A DNA stretch of 64,000 bases from Salinimicrobium sp049680855 (GCF_049680855.1 NZ_JBMPGS010000001.1:744001-808000); one strand, 5' to 3'; counted from the first letter of the stretch, positions 16,133 through 24,924 are shown. The notes: generated from the sequence alone by a model not told the origin. Made by a program: numbers and translations.

Positions 16133-17170
16133 TTAATTTTCTCCGTCTTCTCCACCAGCTTCTTTATAAGACTGCAGGAAATACTTTGGGCTCACGCCAT
16201 ACTTTTCTTTGAAGATTTTGGAGAAGTAACTGCGGTTGGAGAATCCTATCATATTAACAATTTCAGAAATGTTATGATTTGAAGTTTCCAAAAGGTCACG
16301 TGCCTTTTCCAGCTTTACTTGCTGGTTGTATTTGTTTACAGTAAGGTCATACATATATCTAAATCCCTGCTGTAGTTTATTTACGTTAGTGCCCACTTCC
16401 TTGGCCAGCTCCTCTACAGAATAATTCTCCTGCAGGTTGTCGTTGATGTGATTGGCCGCCCGTTCTACCTTGTCTACATCGAAACGTCGCAGAATTTGAG
16501 GTTGATTGTCCTCCCGTTGGTCATCGTGGTATTGATTGATTTGAAGAACCAGCATATCCAGAAGCTTACTTTCTAAATGAATTGATCTCACAAAACCATG
16601 ATACTTTTTATTAGAAATATCATCTACAATATCGGCGGCCTTCAGGCTGTAATTCCCCTGATAAAAAAAAAGTTTTTCGGCTACAGAATCTTCAAAAAGT
16701 GCTTTTAAAGTAGGTTCGAGACCATGAAAATGGTGATTGTTGCGCCGGCTAAAAGTAGATCTTACGATTTCTATACTGGTTATATGGGCTTTTTGATTTG
16801 CGGTAAAAGAAAGGAGATGCCCGTTATTCCCACTGCTGGAAACAATGACATTTTGATAGGTGTCAATTTTGTGCTGGGTATCTTCTTCCTCAAAACAATG
16901 ATCGGCAGTACCTTCAGAACAAAAAATGAACTTTAAAGGATGGGTTTCATTAATGGAAAAAAGGAATTGATAATCTTCTGAAAACGTACAATTATATTCA
17001 ATCACCCCAATGCCCGATTCAAAATTAGTACAACGAATATACCCTTCTCCAAGATCTTTTGGCAGTGCTATTGAAAGTTCGCCGCTGTCTTCCTTTATTG
17101 AAACATTCCATTGCTTTGCAATATCTTTAAGTACATCGTGTACAGGTAGGGCTTTTACTGTTATTCTCAT
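16133..17170 (-). CDS. AraC family transcriptional regulator
   Basis: The C-terminal part carries the two helix-turn-helix motifs of the AraC/XylS family: YSVEELAKEVGTNVNKLQQGF, then the second motif with ISEIVNMIGFSNRSYFSKIF and the signature KYGVSPKYF. The N-terminal 220 residues are a sensor region without a recognised ligand domain. The ATG at 17170 (MRITVKALPVHDVL) gives 345 residues; an earlier ATG at 17197 would add nine. Target genes are not evident; the neighbours are the YceI-porin operon and a P-type ATPase remnant. Confidence 0.87.
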   Translation of the reverse strand: MRITVKALPVHDVLKDIAKQWNVSIKEDSGELSIALPKDLGEGYIRCTNFESGIGVIEYNCTFSEDYQFLFSINETHPLKFIFCSEGTADHCFEEEDTQHKIDTYQNVIVSSSGNNGHLLSFTANQKAHITSIEIVRSTFSRRNNHHFHGLEPTLKALFEDSVAEKLFFYQGNYSLKAADIVDDISNKKYHGFVRSIHLESKLLDMLVLQINQYHDDQREDNQPQILRRFDVDKVERAANHINDNLQENYSVEELAKEVGTNVNKLQQGFRYMYDLTVNKYNQQVKLEKARDLLETSNHNISEIVNMIGFSNRSYFSKIFKEKYGVSPKYFLQSYKEAGGEDGEN

Positions 17171-17519
17171 AATATTTATTGTGTTATACAGCCTCAAGAA
17201 TCCATTTCTTATTGAAAATTTGAGTTTTAAAATTTTTTCCTCTGGCCCTCTATTTTTAAGGCTGATGAAATAATTTATGAAAGTTTGGGGGTAATTTATT
17301 TAAAATTCAGATATTTACTTCCGATTGTTGACAAAAGTTCCTAAAGCTGAAGCTTCAAAAATGATGTTTTTTTCTAGTTTCAGAAGAGAAAAATTTTTAA
17401 GACTCTTAATAGTAGGTAATTAGGGAGTAAAATACTTTTTACCATTTTTGGCACTTCAGAATTGCTATTCTTCCCCATTTTAAGGATGTTCTTCCATCAA
17501 TCTCCTTCTGATTACTTCT
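17171..17519. other. Intergenic region without a recognised gene
   Basis: AT-rich sequence with stops in all frames. A weak copy of the dispersed motif (ACCATTTTTGGCACTTCAG, 17441-17459) is the only structure noted. The reading frame of the P-type ATPase remnant becomes recognisable just after it. Confidence 0.5.
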
Positions 17520-17768
17520 GAAAGAGTTTTTAAAACCTCATTTTTCAGCTGGGACAATGAAGGAGAGAAAAAACGTTTGAAGAAGCTTCTTCCGCAAAAA
17601 ACTGAAATGCTTTTTAATCAGAAACCGGAAGACAAACTAGGGTACATCAAATTTTTGCAGGAGGAGGGCCGCAAAGTAATCATGGTTGGTGACGGACTGA
17701 ACGATGCGGGAGATTTGGCGCAAAGTGAGGTAGGAATTGCCATAGAATTTGATTGGGAGGAGGATTAA
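17520..17768 (+). pseudogene. Fragment of a heavy-metal P1B-type ATPase (CcoI/CopA-like)
   Basis: The frame reads WDNEGEKKRLKKLLP, then FNQKPEDKLGYIKFLQEEG and VIMVGDGLNDAGDLAQSEVG. These are the P-domain motifs after the phosphorylation site: GDN (here WDN), the FNQxPxDK segment and the invariant GDGxNDAxAL hinge (GDGLNDAGDL). The phosphorylation motif DKTGT, all transmembrane helices and the C-terminus are missing; the end IEFDWEED is not ATPase-like. A complete protein would be about 700-800 residues, so this is a relic. In Flavobacteria a gene of this type, ccoI, precedes the cbb3 oxidase genes. Confidence 0.8.
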
Positions 17769-17793
17769 ATAAATGAACTAAAAAAAATTTTAT

Positions 17794-19143
17794 TTATCCC
17801 ACCGCCTCTATAATTCCTTTTAGAAAGGTGTCTACATTAAATTCCGGGTCTTCGGTAAGGCCAAATCGAACCACTACCAGGTCTTTGGAAGGAATGACGA
17901 ATATGAACTGCCCCTGGAATCCGTTGCAGGAAAAGAGATCTTTCGGGACATTGGGGAATTTTCCTTTTGCATTTAACCAGAAATGTGCTCCATATTCCCC
18001 ATTTGAGCCATTCGTTGGCGTGGCGGTATATTCTGCCCAGGATTCATTAAAGATCTGTTCGCCTTTCCAGTTTCCTTTGTTGCGGTAAAGTAAACCGAAC
18101 TTTGCCCAATCCCGCGCAGTGGCCCAGCCGTAGGAAGAAGTCACGTAATTCCCGGCAAGATCTGTTTCCACGGTCATTGAGTTCATCCCAATCTTGTCGA
18201 TCAATTCCTCATACCAGAAATCCAGGTATTCCTGGTGTGTGTCAAACTGCATTCTAATGAATTTTGAGAGTAAGTTGGTGGTGCCCGAAGAATAATTCCA
18301 GCTCTCATTAGGTTTTCCCGCCAGTGGTTTATTCAACGGTACCTGCGGCATATCCTCTTCCAGGAACAGCATTTTATTGACATCAGAAAGGTTGGTGTAA
18401 TCCTCATCCCATTGCAATCCGCTGTTCATTTGCAAGAGGTTGTTTAACGTAATATTTTTGCGTTCATCATTTTCCCACTCTTCAAAAAGGTGGTTTTGCT
18501 CAAGCTTTACTTTTCCCTGTTTTTCCAGAATTCCGAGGGCTGCATTCGTAAGGCTTTTAGTCATTGACCATCCCAACAGTTTGGTGTCTGCAGAGAATCC
18601 TGCTGAATATTGTTCGGCGATGAGGTGGTCTTTATGAAGAACTACCACGGCTCTAGTTCTCTGTAACTCTTTCCCGTCAACGTCAAAAGCCTTTCCCACG
18701 TTTTCCTGAAGTTTTTCGTAATCAACATTTGAAAAAGAAGAAATTTCAGGCTGCGCGTTTCCGTAGGGGTAGGCTGCATTATCAAGTTTTATTTTTCGGT
18801 TGGGTTTATTAAGAGAAGGAGTAGATTTCCCTAATTTTTCAGGTAAAAGGACAGAACCCACGCCGTCAATATAGATCGCTTTCCGCTCTTTCATGCCGAG
18901 AAAGGACGAGGTAACCGATCTTTCCTGAAAATTGATCTTGCTTTCGGCATAATTTACAGGAAGAAAGCTGTTATCCCCTTTCAGGATAGATTGTAGTTCT
19001 CTTCCCGCTTCAAAGGTGCAGGAACAAACGTTTTTTGCAGCAAAGCCGCTAATAATATTGAGTTTTGGGTAATTTTTATAAGCGAGGGCTCCTGCTACTA
19101 CAGGAAATGCCGCCAGTAAACTGTACTTTATGCTGTTATTCAT
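17794..19143 (-). CDS. Serine hydrolase, beta-lactamase class C / penicillin-binding family
   Basis: The 449-residue product has an N-terminal hydrophobic segment (residues 8-22) that may anchor it or act as a signal. The catalytic SxxK motif is SMTK at residues 193-196 and the YxS motif is YSS near residue 285, in a class C beta-lactamase-like fold. The third motif is probably in the FWLNAKGKFPN region but is not canonical. Such proteins are mostly esterases, amidases or D-aminopeptidases rather than true beta-lactamases. It is monocistronic and convergent with the ATPase fragment. Confidence 0.83.
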   Translation of the reverse strand: MNNSIKYSLLAAFPVVAGALAYKNYPKLNIISGFAAKNVCSCTFEAGRELQSILKGDNSFLPVNYAESKINFQERSVTSSFLGMKERKAIYIDGVGSVLLPEKLGKSTPSLNKPNRKIKLDNAAYPYGNAQPEISSFSNVDYEKLQENVGKAFDVDGKELQRTRAVVVLHKDHLIAEQYSAGFSADTKLLGWSMTKSLTNAALGILEKQGKVKLEQNHLFEEWENDERKNITLNNLLQMNSGLQWDEDYTNLSDVNKMLFLEEDMPQVPLNKPLAGKPNESWNYSSGTTNLLSKFIRMQFDTHQEYLDFWYEELIDKIGMNSMTVETDLAGNYVTSSYGWATARDWAKFGLLYRNKGNWKGEQIFNESWAEYTATPTNGSNGEYGAHFWLNAKGKFPNVPKDLFSCNGFQGQFIFVIPSKDLVVVRFGLTEDPEFNVDTFLKGIIEAVG

Positions 19144-19323
19144 GCTGAAATGCGGGTTCTGTTCCTAGTAAAAATAAGCTTTTAAAATCTTAATATTCGT
19201 TAAAAGAAGGGCGCATCCTACTAAAAAAATTCTAATACCTTTAATTTTACTGCCGACAAGAAAGTGCTTCCATTTTGCCCTTTTTGAATATCCATGACAT
19301 CAATGCCTGCTGAATAAATCCAA

Positions 19324-20133
19324 ATGAAGAAAATTTTATACCTCACAGATTTTTATTACAAAGCCAACGGAAGAAATTATTATGAAGAAGACCTGTTCAT
19401 TACCTCAAGATTGAAAGACCACTTCAATCTGTTGATTGGTCACCCGCAGCAGGTGTTGCCATATATTGATGTGGCCGATCTCATTGTGTTTAGAAATACT
19501 GGTCCTGTGATTGGTTACCAGGAATATTTCAACGAGTTCACGGCTGCTGTAAAAGAGCGAAATATACTCACTTTTAATTCTTTCGACGGGAAAGCCGATA
19601 TGAAAGGAAAACAATACCTGGTCGATTTGACGAAGGAAGGTTTTCCTGTAATTCCCACAGTAGCGCATTTAGATGAGTTCGGCAAACTGAATGATCCCGA
19701 AAAATATGTTATTAAAATAAAAAACGGCGCCGATTCCATTGGGATGGAAATTCTGTCAAAAAAGGCATTATTCAGCAGTAATCCGGAAGGAAAGCTGATT
19801 CAGCCGTTTTTAGATTTTGAGTATGAAGTGTCATTTTATTATTTAAATGATCAATTTCAGTATGCCTTATATGCCCCAAATAAACTAAAGCGCTGGGAAT
19901 TAAAAACCTATGAACCCACTGCAGCCGACTTAAAGTTTGCTGAAAAATTCATCCACTGGAATGCCATGGAACATGGAATTACGCGGGTGGATGCCTGCAG
20001 GTTAAAAGATAATTCGCTCTTGCTGGTCGAACTGGAAGATCTGAATCCATTCCTTTCTATAGACCTGTTACCTGTAGAAAAGCTGGAAGAGTTTATGAAT
20101 AATTTTATTGAAGTCCTTAAGAATGTTGGCTGA
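19324..20133 (+). CDS. ATP-grasp-like protein of unknown substrate
   Basis: The 269-residue product resembles the ATP-grasp superfamily (glutathione synthetase/RimK type): an N-terminal Rossmann-like part (KKILYLTDFYYKANG), a central KYVIKIKNGADSIGM segment expected to bind ATP, and a C-terminal TRVDACRLKDNSLLLVELED segment with the D/E residues expected for Mg binding (VELEDLNP). The glycine-rich loop is not canonical, so activity is uncertain. No operon partner points to a substrate. Confidence 0.6.
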   Translation: MKKILYLTDFYYKANGRNYYEEDLFITSRLKDHFNLLIGHPQQVLPYIDVADLIVFRNTGPVIGYQEYFNEFTAAVKERNILTFNSFDGKADMKGKQYLVDLTKEGFPVIPTVAHLDEFGKLNDPEKYVIKIKNGADSIGMEILSKKALFSSNPEGKLIQPFLDFEYEVSFYYLNDQFQYALYAPNKLKRWELKTYEPTAADLKFAEKFIHWNAMEHGITRVDACRLKDNSLLLVELEDLNPFLSIDLLPVEKLEEFMNNFIEVLKNVG

Positions 20134-20276
20134 AATAAAACCGCATTTTCTGATTTACAATGCTCATGAAATGCCGGTTATATTCAGAAATAAAAATCAT
20201 TTTGCTATTTTGCAAAAGAAAGGTAGCACCTCTTCCAGGTGTTTAATAAATAATATTTAATATTTCGGTTATTGTT

Positions 20277-20438
20277 ATGAAAAACATTTTATCTCAGTTC
20301 ACGATTCCATTAGACATTAAAGATCCGCAGTTTAAAAAGATGATTTTTGGAGGTCTACTGGTAGTCATCAGTTTTGCTGTGTTTTTCGGAATGGCAGGCT
20401 ATTACGCTGGTAAAGCTTTTTACTATTTCACTCATTAA
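20277..20438 (+). CDS. Single-helix membrane microprotein (53 residues)
   Basis: An ATG at 20277 opens 53 codons: an amphipathic start with KDPQFKKM, then one hydrophobic helix (MIFGGLLVVISFAVFFGMAG) and a short polar end. It is followed 10 bp later by a second small membrane protein gene, so the two look like a dicistronic unit. Function unknown. Membrane-insertion pattern and conserved spacing suggest it is genuine. Confidence 0.5.
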   Translation: MKNILSQFTIPLDIKDPQFKKMIFGGLLVVISFAVFFGMAGYYAGKAFYYFTH

Positions 20439-20448
20439 AAATCCAACA

Positions 20449-20568
20449 ATGAAAGATGAAAAGAAAATCTTGAGGATATTAGGAATTGTATTCTCAGTTA
20501 TCGTGATTCTTCTTTTTTTGGATTTTATACTCGAAAGTGCTTTAGCAGGATGGAATAATCCGAGGTGA
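20449..20568 (+). CDS. Single-helix membrane microprotein (39 residues)
   Basis: An ATG at 20449 gives MKDEKKILRILGIVFSVIVI followed by a short LLFLDFILE stretch and an end of GWNNPR. A charged head, one helix and a short polar tail are visible. A longer in-frame reading from 20374 overlaps the preceding gene in another frame and is not likely. Function unknown. Confidence 0.5.
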   Translation: MKDEKKILRILGIVFSVIVILLFLDFILESALAGWNNPR

Positions 20569-20625
20569 TAGATGGTTCACTGTTCTATTACTGCTCCCGG
20601 AAAAATTATAGTTATATAGCTATTC

Positions 20626-21024
20626 ATGCCAAATACTGAAAATTCAATAATCATAGACAATGGCCGAATTCTAATCGTGGAACGCAAAAAGCCCGCAAAA
20701 GTCGCTTTTTATCTGGCGGTTGTAATTTTTGGGATGCAGGCGTTCTTTTTTATACTGAGATATAAGGAAACAAAGGAGCATTACGAATTAATTGTTGCAG
20801 GAATCATGGCTTTTTTAGTGGGGCTGGTGATTTCAAGAGAAATTTTCTTCCGAACCGGTAGAAATGAGATAGAAGTACATGAAGTTCAGGGTGTGAAGAT
20901 CACAAAGCCGCTCTTTGGCTATGGGAATGTCTTTCTTAAGCTCAAGCTTGGCCGCAAAACAAGGGAAGTTTTTATTAATCAACACAGGGCAATAGAGATA
21001 AAAAAAGAACTAGATCCGTTCTAG
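20626..21024 (+). CDS. Two-helix membrane protein, unknown function
   Basis: The 132-residue product has two hydrophobic helices (about residues 25-45 and 55-70) followed by a cytosolic, strand-rich basic domain. This resembles small PH-like membrane proteins, but no family is recognised. It follows the two microprotein genes on the same strand by 57 bp. Confidence 0.6.
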   Translation: MPNTENSIIIDNGRILIVERKKPAKVAFYLAVVIFGMQAFFFILRYKETKEHYELIVAGIMAFLVGLVISREIFFRTGRNEIEVHEVQGVKITKPLFGYGNVFLKLKLGRKTREVFINQHRAIEIKKELDPF

Positions 21025-21036
21025 AAAATGCATCTG

Positions 21037-21050
21037 AAATGCCATTTTTG
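21037..21050 (+). repeat. Dispersed motif AAATGCCATTTTTG
   Basis: This copy lies 12 bp after the stop of the gene ending at 21024 and continues into ACACTTCAG. Confidence 0.55.
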
Positions 21051-21168
21051 ACACTTCAGGAGATGTCTGTTCGACTCCGCAACCGGAAAATAGATGCTAT
21101 AGAGAATTATTCAGAAATCCAGCTTTGGAATTCCGAAGAGAAGTCAGAAATGTTTCGTACTCGTTTTA

Positions 21169-21387
21169 CTAGTGGGAGATAGGACGATCTTCATACCAGT
21201 CGTCAAAAGTTTTCTCGGTGGTATAGTCGTCTGTAAGAACCTTATATACCGTGAAGACCCACCATGCCTGCCCGGCAACTACGGTATACAAAACGGTTGG
21301 GTATGAAAAATCATAAAAGACCATTGCTCCAACTGCCACGAGTAAGATCGTTGTAACTGCAATATAAAATGTCGCTGATAGTTTCAT
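21169..21387 (-). CDS. Small two-helix membrane protein
   Basis: The 72-residue product has hydrophobic segments at about residues 5-23 and 31-50, then a hydrophilic tail with DDWYEDRP. No family recognised. It is transcribed toward 20626-21024, so it is not co-transcribed with that gene. Confidence 0.55.
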   Translation of the reverse strand: MKLSATFYIAVTTILLVAVGAMVFYDFSYPTVLYTVVAGQAWWVFTVYKVLTDDYTTEKTFDDWYEDRPISH

Positions 21388-21590
21388 ATAATTAACTTAC
21401 AGAAAAGGAAGATTTTCTGCAGTCAACGGATTTATAAAACAATCATTTTTAGAAAGGAATTAACCTTCTTTAGCGCATTTTAAGAAAGCGGAATAAGATT
21501 TATGAAGCGGTTTTTTTACAAGATAATAAAAATCATCCGTAAAAAAAGTAGCTTAAAAAGTCCCTTTTTGAAATGGAAAATTTGGCTATT

Positions 21591-22403
21591 CTACCCGTGA
21601 AGAACCAGTAGTGGAAGCTGGTTGATAAACGGGATTTGATTGTTCTGCTGATTTTTCAGCAGTTTTTGGCAGATGTTGAGGTTCTTGGCCACCATAACGA
21701 TCATGTCTACATTTTTGTTTTTCGCAAAAAGCCTTGTTTTGTCGGGCACTTTAGACGAATAGTAAGTTTGCAGCATTGGAACTTTTGGTGAAAAGAAATT
21801 CTGAAGAAAAATTCGGTTTGCCAGTTGTTCTTCAGAAGGCTCTTTTTCTGTATTGAACAATTCCAGGATCTTCACCTGCGCTTTCGAAAGCGAGGTTAAA
21901 TTCAGAAGTGTTTCCAGCATCTTCGTGTTGTACTGTATCTTATAATCTGTAGGGAAAAGAATCTCCTTATGCTGTTTGTAAACTGCATTTTCGGAAATGG
22001 CAAGCACCGGGCATTTTACCTTCGTCATAACATCTGCAGTGTTCTTTCCAATAACAGCCCCGGCTTTGTTTCCTGAGCCTTTGGTGCCCATCAAAATAAG
22101 GTCAATGCTTTTTTCGAGCACCTGCTGTCGTACTGCTTCAATCAAGAAATTGACTTTGCAGGTGGTCGTAATTTGGTGTTCAGGATTGGTTTTGCAACTC
22201 TTAAGCGTAGTAATAAAATTTGTGAATTTTTCCTGTACCCCTCGAGAGCCGGCTTTCAAACCACTGCCATGTTCTGCACTAGATGCAGGAACGACATGCA
22301 ACAGGTGCAATGTGCAGGGAACGTCTTTAAAGAACTGCATTGCATATACAGCCGCATTCCTGGAATTTTCAGAAAAATCTGTGGGTAGTAAGATATTCAT
22401 CAT
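21591..22403 (-). CDS. Tandem universal stress protein (UspA-type)
   Basis: The 270-residue product holds two Usp domains. The first starts NILLPTDFSENSRNA and contains the ATP-loop GTKGSGNKAG...GKNT near residue 105 and the closing CPVLAI; the second begins near residue 150 (EILFPTDY) and is more degenerate, with KNVDMIVMVAKNL. Tandem Usp proteins respond to hypoxia, starvation or redox stress. The promoter has a perfect TGAT-N4-ATCA palindrome 33 bp from a -7 box, and the receiver-Crp/Fnr gene lies immediately upstream on the same strand. Confidence 0.88.
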   Translation of the reverse strand: MMNILLPTDFSENSRNAAVYAMQFFKDVPCTLHLLHVVPASSAEHGSGLKAGSRGVQEKFTNFITTLKSCKTNPEHQITTTCKVNFLIEAVRQQVLEKSIDLILMGTKGSGNKAGAVIGKNTADVMTKVKCPVLAISENAVYKQHKEILFPTDYKIQYNTKMLETLLNLTSLSKAQVKILELFNTEKEPSEEQLANRIFLQNFFSPKVPMLQTYYSSKVPDKTRLFAKNKNVDMIVMVAKNLNICQKLLKNQQNNQIPFINQLPLLVLHG

Positions 22404-22425
22404 CAGTCACATCTAATTTACCCTG

Positions 22426-22433
22426 CAAAAATA
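22426..22433 (-). promoter_or_regulatory. -7 box of the universal stress protein gene
   Basis: The minus strand reads TATTTTTG followed by C, a full match to TAnnTTTG. It ends 22 bp before the ATG. There is no TTTG at -33; the palindrome at 22457-22468 is centred 33 bp upstream instead. Confidence 0.65.
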
Positions 22434-22456
22434 GCGTGGAAGCAAAGCTGAAAAAA

Positions 22457-22468
22457 TGATGAAAATCA
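22457..22468. promoter_or_regulatory. Crp/Fnr-type palindrome upstream of the universal stress protein
   Basis: TGAT-GAAA-ATCA has perfect half-sites and matches the core of the FNR consensus TTGAT-N4-ATCAA. The position fits a class II activator. Confidence 0.7.
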
Positions 22469-22530
22469 GTTCTGAAGAAAAAACAGCTATTAAAGCCTTT
22501 ATTTCTGAAATCTGCAAATCCTGCAGTTTG

Positions 22531-22544
22531 AAAAATGGCATTTT
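22531..22544 (-). repeat. Dispersed motif AAAATGCCATTTTT (minus strand)
   Basis: This copy lies 27 bp beyond the stop of the receiver-Crp/Fnr gene, in that gene's transcription direction. Confidence 0.55.
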
Positions 22545-22570
22545 CTAGTTGTTTTCTGAAATGAGTTATT

Positions 22571-23623
22571 TTAACCTATTCGTTTTAAGGCTTCAACATC
22601 AAGGATTTTGATATTTCGCCCTTCTATTTCTATAAGGCCTTCCTTCTTAAAGCCTGAAAGGGTTCTAATAAGTGTTTCTGAAGCCATACCCGCCACACTG
22701 GCGAGATCACTTCTGGAAATGCGGATGCTTTGGGTGGGAAATCGTCTAATTTTCTGTGAAAAGAGCAGGATAGTGCGGGCTGTTTTCTTTCGAACAGATC
22801 CATAAGCCATTTCCAGCAGCTGTTCCTTAATTCCGGAGATATTTTCACCAATGGCGTCTATAAGATCAAAAGTTATTTTGCTGTTTTTTGTAAGTATATC
22901 CTTCAGTTCTTCCTTGGAAACGGCATACACACGCGTGTCTTCCATAGCTGTTGCATATTCTTTATAAGAACTGCTTTTTTGGAAAGAAAGGTTTCCGAAG
23001 AAATCTCCTTCCTTATATAAAGAGGTGATAAGCTCCTTTCCGAACTCGTCCATCTGGTGGCTTTTCACTACTCCTTTGTCTACAAAAAAGAAATGGTTGC
23101 TTTGTTTTCCTTCTTCATAAATGGTTTCGCCAGATTTATAATTTTGCTCTTCGTAGCTCTTCACGAACTCCCGCAGATCATTTAAAGAAGTTATTTGCTG
23201 CTCTTCCTCTATTTGCGCCGGCGCCTGATTCTTTTCCCTTAGCTTGTTGAGGATTGCCATTTTTGCCATCCTGCTTTCTATGGCGCTAATTAATTCTTCT
23301 TCCTCAAAAGGCTTGGTGAGATAATCGTCTGCGCCCAGATCCATTCCTTTGCGAATGTCTTTATGCTCGGTTTTTGCTGAAAGAAAAATGAATGGGATAT
23401 TCTGTGTTTCAGGATCTTTAGACAGGGTTTGAAGTACACCATAGCCATCCATTTCGGGCATCATGATGTCGCAAACCACAATATCGGGCAATTCTTTCTT
23501 GGCCAGCTCGGCACCAGCTCTACCGTTGGCGGCAGTTACCACCTTATAATCTGAAAGTTCTAAAAGTTCTGCCGTATTTTCTCTTACTACGGTGTCATCT
23601 TCTATAAATAATATTTTTTTCAT
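22571..23623 (-). CDS. Response regulator with Crp/Fnr output (REC-cNMP-HTH fusion)
   Basis: The 350-residue product has an N-terminal receiver domain (residues 1-120) with acidic pair D9-D10, phospho-acceptor D52, S82 and K104. A linker leads to a cyclic-nucleotide-binding-type beta-roll (about 150-260; GVVKSHQMDEFGKELI, EGDFFGNLSF) and a C-terminal helix-turn-helix (RSDLASVAGMASETLIRTLS). The recognition helix keeps E and R in ETLIR, the residues that in Fnr/Crp proteins contact a TGA half-site. It lies 59 bp after the PAS kinase gene, its probable partner. Gene context suggests it binds the TGAY-N4-RTCA palindromes nearby. No cysteine ligands for an Fnr-type Fe-S cluster are seen. Confidence 0.92.
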   Translation of the reverse strand: MKKILFIEDDTVVRENTAELLELSDYKVVTAANGRAGAELAKKELPDIVVCDIMMPEMDGYGVLQTLSKDPETQNIPFIFLSAKTEHKDIRKGMDLGADDYLTKPFEEEELISAIESRMAKMAILNKLREKNQAPAQIEEEQQITSLNDLREFVKSYEEQNYKSGETIYEEGKQSNHFFFVDKGVVKSHQMDEFGKELITSLYKEGDFFGNLSFQKSSSYKEYATAMEDTRVYAVSKEELKDILTKNSKITFDLIDAIGENISGIKEQLLEMAYGSVRKKTARTILLFSQKIRRFPTQSIRISRSDLASVAGMASETLIRTLSGFKKEGLIEIEGRNIKILDVEALKRIG

Positions 23624-23682
23624 CTTTCTGAATTTTCCGGTCTGCAGCGACGTTGATTCCTTTGTCTTTTATTCTTTGTAAA

Positions 23683-24924
23683 TTATTCTTTTATCAGCGG
23701 TAATTCCACGGTGAAAACTGTGCCTTCATTCTCCTTGCTTTGAAAGCTTATGGATCCGCCAAGGTTCTCGAGATGCACTTTTGCAATGTTAAGACCTATT
23801 CCTGTTCCCTGATTTAGCAATGCATTCTCTGCTCTAAAATAGCGTTCAAAGATATGCTTTTGATCTTTTTCGGGAATTCCTATACCTTGATCTGTGACTT
23901 TAAAAATGATCTTTTTCTCCTCTATTTTTATCTCAAATTTGATGATCGTGTTCTCGGGAGAATATTTAATGGCATTTCCCAGGAGGTTGGAAAGTACAAG
24001 TTCAAGGATCTTTTCATCCTGTATCAGGGTGACGTTATCAATGTTTTGCGGATATTCAATTTCTTGTCCGCTTTTCAAGGTGACGTTGGCATTGTATACT
24101 ACTTCGTTCACCAGCTTGCTAAGATCAAATGAAGTGTACTTGTAGTTTACCTTTCCGCTTTCAAGGCGCTCTATCGAAAGGAAATCGTTGAGAATATTAT
24201 CGAGATAATGCACCTTGTTTTTAATGGTATTAAAATGCTTCTCTCGTTTTTCCTGATGTTCCTCGCGCTTATATTTTCCTGCCAAAACTACCGAGGTAAG
24301 GATTCCGCTAAGAGGGGTTTTAAATTCGTGGGAGACGAGCGAAAGAAACTTCGTTTTTAGCTCATTTAGTTCAATTTCCTTTTGAAGGGCATTCTTCATT
24401 TTGTTTTCAGCAGCTTTTCGCCTTCTTATTTCCTGCTCCAGGCTTTGATTTACCTTTTGCAGTTTGTTCACACTTTCCTCCAGTTCACTTGTACGGACTT
24501 TGATCTTCCCCTCCAGCTCGTTATTGAGTTCATGAATTTGCCGCTGGGTTTCTTTCCTTACCGAAATGTCAATGATAAGAGACATTACATAGGTTTTGCC
24601 ATCCATTTTGAAGGGATTGAGACCGGCTTCCACGGGAAACTGAGTTCCGTCTTTTTTTATGCCGTACAAATCACGACCATGACCCATTTGGCGTTTTTCA
24701 CTGTTTTCCATAAAGCCTTTGAAATGCTTTGGGTGGGCAGATTTGTACCGCGGGGGGATGAGAATATCCAGAGGTTGCCCCAGCAGTTCTTCATGTTCAT
24801 ACCCAAACATTCGCCCTGCAGCTGCATTGCTCTCTACGATGGTTTGAGATTCATTTACTACTATGATCCCTTCTGAAGCTGCATCGAACAGGACATTAAA
24901 AAGGTTTTCGTTTTTTTCAAACAT
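23683..24924 (-). CDS. PAS-domain sensor histidine kinase
   Basis: The 413-residue product begins with a PAS domain (about residues 1-125; LGQPLDILIPPRYKSAHPKH and GRDLYGIKKDGTQFPVE). A coiled coil (about 125-190) leads to the HisKA H-box LSLVSHEFKTPLSG near residue 200 and a HATPase domain with VLSNLLGNAIKYS, DQGIGI and TGIGLNIAKV. No transmembrane helix is seen, so it senses a cytosolic signal. The PAS region recalls FixL in its KDGTxFP stretch and a histidine in KSAH, but haem binding is not shown. It is the likely kinase for the downstream receiver-Crp/Fnr protein. Confidence 0.92.
   Translation of the reverse strand: MFEKNENLFNVLFDAASEGIIVVNESQTIVESNAAAGRMFGYEHEELLGQPLDILIPPRYKSAHPKHFKGFMENSEKRQMGHGRDLYGIKKDGTQFPVEAGLNPFKMDGKTYVMSLIIDISVRKETQRQIHELNNELEGKIKVRTSELEESVNKLQKVNQSLEQEIRRRKAAENKMKNALQKEIELNELKTKFLSLVSHEFKTPLSGILTSVVLAGKYKREEHQEKREKHFNTIKNKVHYLDNILNDFLSIERLESGKVNYKYTSFDLSKLVNEVVYNANVTLKSGQEIEYPQNIDNVTLIQDEKILELVLSNLLGNAIKYSPENTIIKFEIKIEEKKIIFKVTDQGIGIPEKDQKHIFERYFRAENALLNQGTGIGLNIAKVHLENLGGSISFQSKENEGTVFTVELPLIKE

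Noticed and set aside
24382..24876. 164-codon frame on the plus strand inside the PAS kinase gene
   Set aside because: Shadow of the kinase gene, with no start context or domain.
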